Source: Streptosporangium canum
Lineage (GTDB): Bacteria; Actinomycetota; Actinomycetes; Streptosporangiales; Streptosporangiaceae
Length of the DNA stretch: 64,000 bases
Assembly: GCF_900113865.1 (NCBI RefSeq)
Contig: NZ_FOQY01000037.1
Location: 1 to 64,000 of the forward strand
Reading direction: 5' to 3'
Of this stretch, positions 42,661 through 50,633 are shown piece by piece; position 1 is the first letter of the stretch, and each line of letters begins with the position of its first letter. The position numbers and the translations under genes were made by a program. The notes under the pieces were generated by a model. That model saw only the letters and a list, made by a program, of their open reading frames with translations, did no database searches and was not told where the DNA came from.

Positions 42661-43647
42661 ATGGTCTACCTGATCGAGGTCAGCCCGCAGGACATCGTGG
42701 CGAGCAGGTTCGCCATCTCCCCGCTCATCGTGACCAAGCACACGCTCTGGCTGCTGTCCGGCAAGAAGGAGGCCGGAGTATGGCGCGCCTGGGTGGACCG
42801 GGTGCGGGAGCCGTACCAGAACCTGCTGGCCCGGCGGCCGGGCCTGGGAGCCATGGTGGCGCTGTTCCGGGAGCGGCGGTACAACGCCGACTTCCCCGCG
42901 CCGCCGCCGGCCGGGGTGAACACCCCGTTCGGGGTGGAGCTCGCGGCCGTGCGGGCGACCCCGGCCGCCCAGGCGCGCGACGAGATCGCCAGGAACCTGG
43001 ACGGCATGGCGCGGCTCCCGGACTCCGTCATGGACGTGCTGCTCGCACCGGAGGTCGTGGACCTGTTCGCCGACGCGCTCCAGGGTGTCTGGGAGGAGAT
43101 CGTCGCACCCGCGTGGCCGCGCTTCCACGCGGTGCTGGAGCGGGACGTGATCCAGCGGGCGGGCCGCCTGGCCACCTACGGCTGGGCGGCGGCGCTGGCC
43201 GACCTCGGCCCCCAGGTGCGCTGGCGCCCGGACGGCGTCATCGAGGTCCGCGCGATGAGCCCGGACGAGACATACCGGCTCGACGGGCGCGGCCTGCTCT
43301 TCGTGCCGACCGTGCTGCCGGTGGGGGTGGGCTCCTACCTTGAGCACGCGTGGCCGTACGCGATCAGCTATCCGGCCCGGGGCGCCGGGATCGCCCAGGA
43401 GGCGCCGGACGGCCTCGCCGGGCTGATCGGCCGGACCAGGACCCGCGTCCTGCTGGAGCTGGCCGGCCCGGCGACCACCACCCAGCTCGTCACCCTGCTC
43501 GGCCTGAGCCTGGGCACCGTCGGCGGCCATCTGGCCGCGCTGCGGAAGGCCGGGCTGGTCACCGGGAGCCGCACCGGCCGCGGCGTCCTCTACCACCGCA
43601 CCGCGCTGGGCGACTCCCTGGTCAGCCCTCCGGCGTCGCCGCGCTGA
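42661..43647 (+). CDS. DUF5937 / ArsR-type repressor
   Basis: 328 residues from ATG 42661, which lies 8 nt after the palindrome, so the mRNA is probably leaderless. The N-terminal ~240 residues match DUF5937 (ISPLIVTKHTLWLLSGKKEAGVWRAWVDRV, GLLFVPTVLPVGVGSYLEHAWPYAISYPARG). A C-terminal ArsR winged helix follows (RTRVLLELAGPATTTQLVTLLGLSLGTVGGHLAALRKAGLVTGSRTGRGVLYHRT). Domain order is opposite to small ArsR proteins. Ligand unknown; likely represses the divergent exporter. Confidence 0.85.
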   Translation: MVYLIEVSPQDIVASRFAISPLIVTKHTLWLLSGKKEAGVWRAWVDRVREPYQNLLARRPGLGAMVALFRERRYNADFPAPPPAGVNTPFGVELAAVRATPAAQARDEIARNLDGMARLPDSVMDVLLAPEVVDLFADALQGVWEEIVAPAWPRFHAVLERDVIQRAGRLATYGWAAALADLGPQVRWRPDGVIEVRAMSPDETYRLDGRGLLFVPTVLPVGVGSYLEHAWPYAISYPARGAGIAQEAPDGLAGLIGRTRTRVLLELAGPATTTQLVTLLGLSLGTVGGHLAALRKAGLVTGSRTGRGVLYHRTALGDSLVSPPASPR

Positions 43648-43685
43648 GCCGGCGCGTGGGCCCCCGGGCGCGGGCCGGCCCTCCG

Positions 43686-43763
43686 GCGCCCCCGCCGTGG
43701 GACGGCGCGCGGGTCAGCCCTTCAGCGCCCCCGCCGTGGGATGGCGCGCGGGTCAGCCCTTCA
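43686..43763. repeat. 39-bp tandem duplication over the end of the permease gene
   Basis: Units 43686-43724 and 43725-43763 differ at one base (ACGG versus ATGG). The second contains the last codons and stop of the ABC permease (TGA complement at 43753-43755), and a short partial copy follows at 43764. Confidence 0.9.
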
Positions 43764-44670
43764 GCGCCCCGGCCATCAGCCCGCGCATGAAGAACCGGCC
43801 GAGCAGGACGTAGACGATCATCGTGGGGACGGACGCGAGCAGGGCCGCGGCCATCTGCTGGCTGTAGGGGACGGTCTGGGCGCCGGCGATGTTGTTGAGC
43901 ATGACGGTGGTGGGCCAGCTCTGCGGGCCGGTGAGGAAGACGGCGAACAGGAAGTCGTTCCACATCGAGGTGAACTGCCAGATGATCACCACCGCGAAGG
44001 CCGGTCCGGAGACCGGCAGCACCACCGACCAGTAGGTCCGCAGCATCCCCGCGCCGTCCACCCGGGCGGCCTCGATGAGCTCGTCCGGGATGGTGACGTA
44101 GTAGTTGCGGAAGATCAGCGTGCAGATCGGGATGCCGTAGACCACGTGCGCCAGGAGCAGCCCCGGGATCGCGCCGTAGAAGACGCCCGGCGTCCCGGTG
44201 AGGGACTGGGTGATCTCGTTGAGCTTCACCAGGAGCTGGACCAGCGGGATCATCACCCCCTGGTAGGGGATGAACATGCCGAACAGGAACAGCGTGAACA
44301 GCACGTCGGCGCCGGGGAAGCGCCACTTCGACAGCACGTAGCCGTTCATGGAGCCCAGGACCGCCGAGATCAGCGCGCCGGGTACGGCCAGCAGCACGCT
44401 GTTCCAGATGCCTGGGGCGAGCTTCTCCCAGGCCACCCGCCACGGCTGTGCCGTCCACACCTCCGGGAGCGCCCAGGCCCGTCCGGGATCGGCCTCGGTC
44501 AGCGGCTTGAAGCTGGTGACCAGCAGGACGTAGACCGGGATCAGGAAGATCACCAGGAAGGCGACCAGCAGCGCCAGCCGGATCCCGCGCGCCCGGCCCG
44601 CCCGCCGCCTGGCCCGGCCGCCCGGGTCCTCCGCCCGCGCGGGCGGAGCCGGCGTCTCGGTAACCGTCAT
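43753..44670 (-). CDS. Sugar ABC importer permease (second)
   Basis: 305 residues from ATG 44670, overlapping the first permease stop by 4 nt (ATGA). MalG-type: six transmembrane helices, SFKPLTEADPGRAWALP, GMFIPYQGVMIPLVQLLVKL and the EAA loop IPDELIEAARVDGAGMLRTYWSVVLPVSGPAFAVV that docks the ATPase. The end of the gene is duplicated downstream. No ATPase gene is in the operon, so a shared MsiK-like ATPase is expected. Confidence 0.93.
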   Translation of the reverse strand: MTVTETPAPPARAEDPGGRARRRAGRARGIRLALLVAFLVIFLIPVYVLLVTSFKPLTEADPGRAWALPEVWTAQPWRVAWEKLAPGIWNSVLLAVPGALISAVLGSMNGYVLSKWRFPGADVLFTLFLFGMFIPYQGVMIPLVQLLVKLNEITQSLTGTPGVFYGAIPGLLLAHVVYGIPICTLIFRNYYVTIPDELIEAARVDGAGMLRTYWSVVLPVSGPAFAVVIIWQFTSMWNDFLFAVFLTGPQSWPTTVMLNNIAGAQTVPYSQQMAAALLASVPTMIVYVLLGRFFMRGLMAGALKG

Positions 44671-45554
44671 GGCCGCCTCTCCTTGCGAAGGGTCCAGACC
44701 AGGTAGGGGATGACGAACACGCTCACCGCGAGCACGATGTAGGAGGCGATGGTGGCGCCCTTGGCCGGGTCGTGGGAGTCGAAGACCGCCACCCACATGA
44801 ACACGGCGGGGACGTCGGTGATGATCTGCTTGCCGGACACCGCGACGATCAGGTCGAAGACCTTGAGGGAGATGTGCCCGAGGATGATCAGCGCGGACAG
44901 GGTCACCGGGCGGAGCAGCGGCAGCACGATGTGCCGGTAGACCTGCCACTCGGTGCAGCCGTCCACCCGGGCGGCCTCCCGGAGGTCTTCGGGGACGCCC
45001 CGGAAGCCCGCCAGGAACAGCGCCATGACATATCCAGACATTTGCCATATCGCCGGGATGGCCATGGCCGCCATCCCCCAGTCCGGGTTCCGGAACCACT
45101 CCCACTGCAGGAAGTCCAGGCCCAGGCTGTCGAACAGCCGGTTCAGCCCGACCGCCCGCTCGTCCTGGCCGGAGTTCATCAGCCAGCGCCAGACGACCCC
45201 GGTCGCCACGAACGAGATCGCCATCGGGAACAGGTAGACGGCCCGGAAGGTCCCCTCCCCCCTGATCCCCTTCTCCATGAGGAACGCCAGCAGCCAGCCC
45301 AGCGCCAGCGCCCCGCCCACGAACACCACGGTGAAGACGATCGCGTGGTCGACCGAGATGCCCCAGCGCTTCTGGTCCCAGAGCGTGACGAAGTTCTCCA
45401 GGCCGACGAAGCTCCCCTCGGAGATCTCATCGTGTCTGTCGGTCATGGCCAGCCGGAAGTTCCAGCCGAGCATGCCGTACACGAAGACCGCGATGGCGAT
45501 GATCGACGGCATGACCAGCAGCAGCCCCGGCAGCCACCTGCGCACCCGTGTCAC
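44667..45554 (-). CDS. Sugar ABC importer permease (first)
   Basis: 295 residues from GTG 45554 (GGAAGGG 6 nt upstream; GTG 45569 is an alternative). MalF-type: WLPGLLLVMPSIIAIAVFVYGMLGWNFRLAMTDRHD, six helices and the EAA loop VPEDLREAARVDGCTEWQVYRHIVLPLLRPVTLSALII. Forms the membrane pore with the second permease. Confidence 0.93.
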   Translation of the reverse strand: MTRVRRWLPGLLLVMPSIIAIAVFVYGMLGWNFRLAMTDRHDEISEGSFVGLENFVTLWDQKRWGISVDHAIVFTVVFVGGALALGWLLAFLMEKGIRGEGTFRAVYLFPMAISFVATGVVWRWLMNSGQDERAVGLNRLFDSLGLDFLQWEWFRNPDWGMAAMAIPAIWQMSGYVMALFLAGFRGVPEDLREAARVDGCTEWQVYRHIVLPLLRPVTLSALIILGHISLKVFDLIVAVSGKQIITDVPAVFMWVAVFDSHDPAKGATIASYIVLAVSVFVIPYLVWTLRKERRP

Positions 45555-45606
45555 TGACACCCCTTCCACGAGGTACGGCCCGCGGCGCCGCGGGCCGTAC
45601 CGGACG

Positions 45607-46893
45607 TCACTGGCCCGAGTTCTTGGCGGCCTCGGCCAGCGCGGTCTGGAGCGCGGCCACGTCCTTGTCGGTGTGGAAGAGGCCGACCGCCTCGTTGATC
45701 GAGACCCGCCAGGCGTCGTTGACGGTGACGCCGTGCTGGATGGACCCGGCGAGCTTGTCGCTCCCCCAGTCCTTCAGCGCGTCGGCGAGGTAGTCGGTGT
45801 AGAGGGAGGTGTCGGCGTCCTTGCGGGCCGGGATGGAGCCCTTCTTGGGGTTGAAGGCGTCCTGGCCCTCCTTGCTCGCGGCCACCTTCAGCCAGGCCAG
45901 CGCCCCGGCGCGGTTCGGCGCGCCCTTGGGCAGGGTGAAGCTGTCCGACAGCCACATGAAGGTGCCGCCGGTGCCGGGCGAGGGAGCCCAGTCGAAGTCG
46001 GTCTTGGACTTCTTGCCCAGGCCGCCGTCCGGCGGATTGTGGAAGTAGCCATAGGCCCAGTCGCCCATGATGGTGAACGCGGCCTCGCCGTCGGCGACCT
46101 GCTTGGCCGCGGGCTGCCAGTCGTCGGCCGGATCCCCGGCATAGGACAGGACCGTCTTGAAGTCGTTGAGCGCCTTGGTCATCGCCGGGCCCGACCAGTC
46201 GGATCCGGCGCTCCAGAGCTGGTTGTACGCCTCGGTGCCGAGCGAGCCGAGCAGCACGCTCTCCAGCAGGTGCACCATCGTCCACTCGGAGCCGATCGAG
46301 AGCGGGATCTTGCCCGTCTTCTTGACCTTCTCCAGGGCGGCGACGAACTCCTCGATCGTCTTGGGCACCTCGGTGACGCCCGCCTCCTTGAGCACGGCGG
46401 GGTTGAACCACATCACGTTGGAGCGGTGGATGTTCACCGGGACCGAGTAGATCTGGCCCTGCACGCTGATCTGGTCGACGAGCTGCTCCGGGAAGACCTC
46501 CTTCAGCTTGAGCTCGTCATAGAGGGAGTTGACCGGCTCCAGGTCACCGGCCTTGATGTAGCCCTGCAGCTCGGCGCCCGCGTGCCCCTGGAAGGTGTCC
46601 GGCGGGGTGTCGGCCTGCAGCTTGGTGGCCAGCAGGGCGCGCGCCTTGTCGCCGGAACCGCCCGCCACGGCCGCGTCGAAGAACGTCAGGCCGGGGTTCT
46701 GCTTCTCGAAGATCTCTTTCATGGCCTTCAGGCCGTCGGCCTCGCCCGGTCCCGTCCACCAGGAGAAGACCTCAACCTTCTTCTCTCCGCCGGCCTGCGG
46801 GGTTTGCGCGGCGCCGCCGCCGTCGCCGCAGGCGGTCAGGGTGAGCAGGCCTGCCACGGTGACCGCGACGGCCGCCATCCACCGTCGTCGCAT
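45607..46893 (-). CDS. Sugar ABC importer binding lipoprotein
   Basis: 428 residues. Signal MRRRWMAAVAVTVAGLLTLTAC with lipobox LTAC. The start of the mature fold, KKVEVFSWWTGPGEADGLKAMKEIFEKQNPG, resembles glucose/mannose-type binding proteins. PVNIHRSNVMWFNPAVLKEAG and FTIMGDWAYGYF are family features. A trapped ligand is likely a hexose or short oligosaccharide. LacI operator TGACAACGTTGTCA lies 51-64 nt upstream. Confidence 0.93.
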   Translation of the reverse strand: MRRRWMAAVAVTVAGLLTLTACGDGGGAAQTPQAGGEKKVEVFSWWTGPGEADGLKAMKEIFEKQNPGLTFFDAAVAGGSGDKARALLATKLQADTPPDTFQGHAGAELQGYIKAGDLEPVNSLYDELKLKEVFPEQLVDQISVQGQIYSVPVNIHRSNVMWFNPAVLKEAGVTEVPKTIEEFVAALEKVKKTGKIPLSIGSEWTMVHLLESVLLGSLGTEAYNQLWSAGSDWSGPAMTKALNDFKTVLSYAGDPADDWQPAAKQVADGEAAFTIMGDWAYGYFHNPPDGGLGKKSKTDFDWAPSPGTGGTFMWLSDSFTLPKGAPNRAGALAWLKVAASKEGQDAFNPKKGSIPARKDADTSLYTDYLADALKDWGSDKLAGSIQHGVTVNDAWRVSINEAVGLFHTDKDVAALQTALAEAAKNSGQ

Positions 46894-46943
46894 AGCTTCC
46901 CGTCCCTTCGGGGTCGAGGTTTCACAGATTCCCCCGAGAAAGA

Positions 46944-46957
46944 TGACAACGTTGTCA
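46944..46957. promoter_or_regulatory. LacI operator TGACAACGTTGTCA (copy at the ABC operon)
   Basis: Exact copy of the palindrome at 40240-40253. Confidence 0.88.
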
Positions 46958-47337
46958 GTGGATCAATCAACCCATCTGGCACCGAGCGACGTCAAGGTGT
47001 GCGCGGATAACTTCTGCGCATCCCGATCAGGACGCCGTACCGCGGATCCAGCCGTGGCCGGCGGTCTCCAGTGATCGCCGGCAAGGGTGGTGGCGCCCGC
47101 CGGCGGGTACGCGGCCGGCTGATCGCCGCCACCCCGGACGCGCCCCGGCCCACCCCGCGCGGACCGCGCCGATCACAGCGCCGACCTGGCTCTGGTGGGC
47201 CACGGGAGGGGTTCAGGTCAGCCCTCGCGGCACGCGGGAGGATCGGACGATTCTGATTGATCATGCCAAAGTCGGCAGATATCTTGATCCACGCTGCCGC
47301 CAAGGCGCGCGAAATTCACCATCGGGGAGTCCCTCAC
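46958..47337. other. Gap between the ABC operon and the protease gene
   Basis: No gene supported. The 47240-47300 end is AT-richer and likely holds the protease promoter. Confidence 0.5.
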
Positions 47338-49317
47338 GTGTTTGCCAGACGAATCGCCCTTTCAGCCGCGGCAGGGGTCCTCGCCGCCGCGTGCCTCGTC
47401 GCCGGGGGGCTGAACGCCTCCCCCGCGGAAGCGGCGCCGGCCGACCCGTGTGCCCCCGCGACGGCCTCACCCCAGCCGAGCACCTCCACGACGGCGTCCC
47501 CTCAGCCGAGCTCCCGGGCAACGGCCTCACCCCGGCCGAGCCCCTCCGCGACGGCCTCACCCCAGCCGGGCGCCCGCACGACGGCACCACCCGAGCCGGT
47601 GGCCTGCACCAACGATCAGGACGTGTTCCCCGGCGCGCGACTCGGGGTGCGGACCGGTCCACAGGGTGACACGGCCCGGCTCACCGCCAACCAGGCCGAG
47701 GCGGCGGCCGAGGCGGCGCCCGCCCGGGTGTTCTGCGAGGGCGACGGGGTGAGCGGCAAGCGCGTCGAGGTGCTGTACGTCCGCGAGCCGAGCATGCCCG
47801 ACCGTTACAGCCGGCTGCTGCCCATGTTCCAGGCGTGGCTCGCCAACGCCGACGACTCGTACAACGACGCCGCCGCGGCGGCCGGCAAGAGCCGCCACAT
47901 CCGCTACGTCACCGAGGCTGTCTCCGGAGGATGTCAGGTCTCGGTCCGCGAGGTCGTCGTGCCCGCGGAGTCCCTGGCCACCTTCAACAGCGGCATCACC
48001 GCGGTGCAGGCGCTGGGCTACAACCGCGCGGACCGCAAATACCTCATGCTCACCGAGGCGACCGTCGTCTGCGGACTGGGCCAGAGGTATGTGGACGACC
48101 GGCCCGGCGCCGAGAACAACAACAACCTCCGCACCTACGCGCGGGTCGACGCGGTCCCCAACTGCTTCGGGGCCAACGCCATCGCCCACGAGCTGGGCCA
48201 CACGTTCGGCGCGGTGCAGGAGAGCGCCCCGCATTTCCAGACCTCGCACTGCTCCGATCAGTTCGACCTCATGTGCTACGGCGGGACCCCGTCCTGGGCC
48301 TGCCTGAAGTGGAACGACTACCGGCTCCCCGACTGCAACCGCGACGACTACTTCAACGTCAGCCCGGCGGCCGGCAGCTATCTCGCCACCCACTGGAACA
48401 CCGCCGACAACGACTTCCTCGTCAAGGGGGACACCAGCGACGCCGTCGCCCACCCCACGGTCGGCCTCACCTACGTGGTCACCAGTGTGTCGACCGGCGG
48501 AGCCATCGAGCCGATCGGCGGTTCCGCCGCCGGACTGGTCAAGCTCAGCCAGCGTGCCCGCACCAACACCCTGAGCCAGAGCTGGCTGATGGGCTACAAG
48601 ACCGGCCTCCAGTTCGTCAACATGAACAGCCGGATGTGCGCCGACAGCGCCTACAGCGGGACCGCCTCGGGGACCCAGACCCTGCAGTACAACTGCAAGG
48701 GCACGGACGGCATGCGGTGGGCCTACCTGCCCCAGGCGGACGGCAGCTACGCGATCGTCAACTGGCTGTCCGGGCTGGCCCTGACGGTCACGGGCGCCTA
48801 CCCGGCCCCGCTGGAGCAGCGTCCCTACACCGGCGCGACCAACCAGCGCTGGAAGTTCAACCGGCTCATCAACTCCGTCGGTCCGGGGAACGGTTCGAGC
48901 TACTACCTGACGGGCGTCGGGAACCGGGAGAACGTCGAGGTCCTCAACGGGGCGCTGACGTCCGGCGCGTCGGTGACGCACAAGCCGCATTCCGGTGCGA
49001 AGAACCAGCGGTGGATATTGCGCAACCCCAGCTCGACCACCTCCCCTGACTGGCAGCTGGTCAACGCCAACAGCGGCAAGTGCCTGGATCTGAAGGCGAC
49101 GAGCACCGCTGTCGGGACCCAGATCGTCCAGTCGACCTGCTCCACATCCAGCAGGCAGAAATGGCAGCTGCGCTACGTGGCGGACAGGACGTACGTCATC
49201 GTCAACACGTACAGCAAGCGTGCGCTCAACATGACCACCGGCTCGCTGTCCGTCCTGAACCAGCAGGTTCTCGCGGGTGACAACGGCAACCACTTCTGGG
49301 CGCTCAAGCAGGTCTAG
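47338..49317 (+). CDS. Secreted zinc metalloprotease-like protein with ricin-type lectin domain
   Basis: 659 residues from GTG 47338 (GGGGAG 8 nt upstream), chosen because the signal peptide MFARRIALSAAAGVLAAACLVAGGLNASPAEA then starts at once. Residues ~35-85 are a Ser/Thr/Pro linker with five TASPQPS-like repeats. The protease domain (~100-380) holds HELGHTFGAVQ, the HExxHxxxxx zinc site, with SHCSDQFDLMCYGG after it, and paired cysteines. The last ~260 residues contain ricin B-type units (QSWLMGY, NQRWKFNRL, SGAKNQRWILRN, SRQKWQLRY) that bind sugars. Likely an extracellular protease attached to a polysaccharide. Confidence 0.87.
   Translation: MFARRIALSAAAGVLAAACLVAGGLNASPAEAAPADPCAPATASPQPSTSTTASPQPSSRATASPRPSPSATASPQPGARTTAPPEPVACTNDQDVFPGARLGVRTGPQGDTARLTANQAEAAAEAAPARVFCEGDGVSGKRVEVLYVREPSMPDRYSRLLPMFQAWLANADDSYNDAAAAAGKSRHIRYVTEAVSGGCQVSVREVVVPAESLATFNSGITAVQALGYNRADRKYLMLTEATVVCGLGQRYVDDRPGAENNNNLRTYARVDAVPNCFGANAIAHELGHTFGAVQESAPHFQTSHCSDQFDLMCYGGTPSWACLKWNDYRLPDCNRDDYFNVSPAAGSYLATHWNTADNDFLVKGDTSDAVAHPTVGLTYVVTSVSTGGAIEPIGGSAAGLVKLSQRARTNTLSQSWLMGYKTGLQFVNMNSRMCADSAYSGTASGTQTLQYNCKGTDGMRWAYLPQADGSYAIVNWLSGLALTVTGAYPAPLEQRPYTGATNQRWKFNRLINSVGPGNGSSYYLTGVGNRENVEVLNGALTSGASVTHKPHSGAKNQRWILRNPSSTTSPDWQLVNANSGKCLDLKATSTAVGTQIVQSTCSTSSRQKWQLRYVADRTYVIVNTYSKRALNMTTGSLSVLNQQVLAGDNGNHFWALKQV
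47461..47595 (+). repeat. Intragenic repeats encoding the protease linker
   Basis: Four to five units of about 30-33 bp around ACGGCCTCACCCCAGCCG in frame, encoding TASPQPS-type linker repeats. Confidence 0.8.
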
Positions 49318-49449
49318 GACCGATCGGGCGACGTTCGCCCCTGCCGATGACGCGCCGCCCGGATCTCGTGCCGGGCGGCGCGTTTCCGCGAAAGGAGGCC
49401 CCGCTGTCGCCGCGGCGGGGCCGGCGGGGCAGGGCCGGCGGGGCGGAGC

Positions 49450-50223
49450 CTAGACGCGCTGGATGGCTCCGTCGAGCAGGGCCACGACGGTGACCCCGAA
49501 GTCGTGGATGGTCGCCGACAGCTCGGCGGGCGAGAGGCCCGGGGCCACCACGACCAGCGCGCCGCGCATCAGCGCCAGCCCGACCAGGGTCGTCATGGCC
49601 AGGGTGCACGCCAGCGGCCAGGTCACCAGCAGGACGTCCGACTTCTCCAGGACGGTGAGCCTGCCCAGCTCGCGCATGCGCACGATCAGGTCCCGGTGGG
49701 TGAGCAGCCCCTCGTCCTCGGTCAGCAGCGCGGGCTGGACCGACGGATCGAACAGCGGCAGCGGGCCGGGGTCGAGCAGCAGCAGGTCGGCGAAGTCGAC
49801 GGTGTCGCGCGCCCGGCCGAAAGCGATCACCTGTCGGACCCTGGAGGCCTCGGCTGCCTGCAACGACGCCTCCGCCAGATCGGGGGTCGTGATGAGCAGC
49901 CGGGCGTCCCACCGGGCCAGCAGCCCGGCCGTCTCCCCGCTCCCGGACGCGAGCGGCGCCGCCACCCCGCCGGCCGCGATGACGGTGTGCACCGCCAGCG
50001 TCTGGGCGGCGGCGTTGTCGACGTGGATCCCCGCCACCTGGCTCCGCCGGGCGCCCCGCCGGACCAGCCCCGAGGCTCCCCGCGTCACCTCCTCGGCCAG
50101 GCGGCGGTAGCCGTACACCACTCCCGCGCCGAGATCGATCAGCGCGGGCCGGTCACCCCGCTCGTGCGCGCAACCGAACACCGCCTCGGTGACGGTGCCC
50201 TTGATGGACGAGGTGGGTCTCAT
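49450..50223 (-). CDS. Half-length AMP-binding (acyl-CoA synthetase-like) protein
   Basis: 257 residues from ATG 50223 (GGCGGA only, weak). It matches the N-terminal subdomain of ANL enzymes: VTEAVFGCAHERGDRPALIDLGAGVVYGYRRLAEEVTRGASGLVRRGARRSQVAGIHVDNAAAQTLAVHTVIAAGG, then LLTHRDLIVRMREL. The P-loop motif (T/S-S-G-T-T-G) and the whole C-terminal half are missing; where the loop should be, the protein reads TEDEG. Full enzymes have about 500 residues. Either a decayed gene or a specialised regulator-like fragment of unknown activity. Confidence 0.6.
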   Translation of the reverse strand: MRPTSSIKGTVTEAVFGCAHERGDRPALIDLGAGVVYGYRRLAEEVTRGASGLVRRGARRSQVAGIHVDNAAAQTLAVHTVIAAGGVAAPLASGSGETAGLLARWDARLLITTPDLAEASLQAAEASRVRQVIAFGRARDTVDFADLLLLDPGPLPLFDPSVQPALLTEDEGLLTHRDLIVRMRELGRLTVLEKSDVLLVTWPLACTLAMTTLVGLALMRGALVVVAPGLSPAELSATIHDFGVTVVALLDGAIQRV

Positions 50224-50633
50224 TCCGCCGACGGTACGGCCGGGCTCTCCGCCCAGGCATCGACAGATGTATGTAGATGGGTGTGTATTCGGGATCCGTC
50301 CCCCTCCGGAGGACGGGCCCGAGCCCTGCGCGACTCGGGCCCGCTGTCGCGTGGCCCGTGGCCCTGAAGTCCCCACCCCTCCGAGGAGACCCCGGCCGTT
50401 GGGAGGGACACGCGACGCTTCCGGTGTGCTCGACCGAGACGCCGGGGATGGTGTGGGCCCGTCGTACCGGACCGCCGTCGTGGCGGGCGCGGTGCGGAGG
50501 GCTGGGCGTCATCGGCCGAACACGAGGGAACCGTACGGCGGGCGGCGGCCCCGGCACATGCTCCGGAGTGCGTATCCGGAGATGTATCTATGCCACCGCC
50601 GATGTGTAGAGCCGATGTGTAGGAGGAACGGTC
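50224..50633. other. 410-bp gap downstream of the LuxR-type gene
   Basis: Contains a hairpin at 50314-50343 (CGGGCCCGAG / CTCGGGCCCG) and a 12-bp doublet GCCGATGTGTAG at about 50598-50621. No gene supported. Confidence 0.5.
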
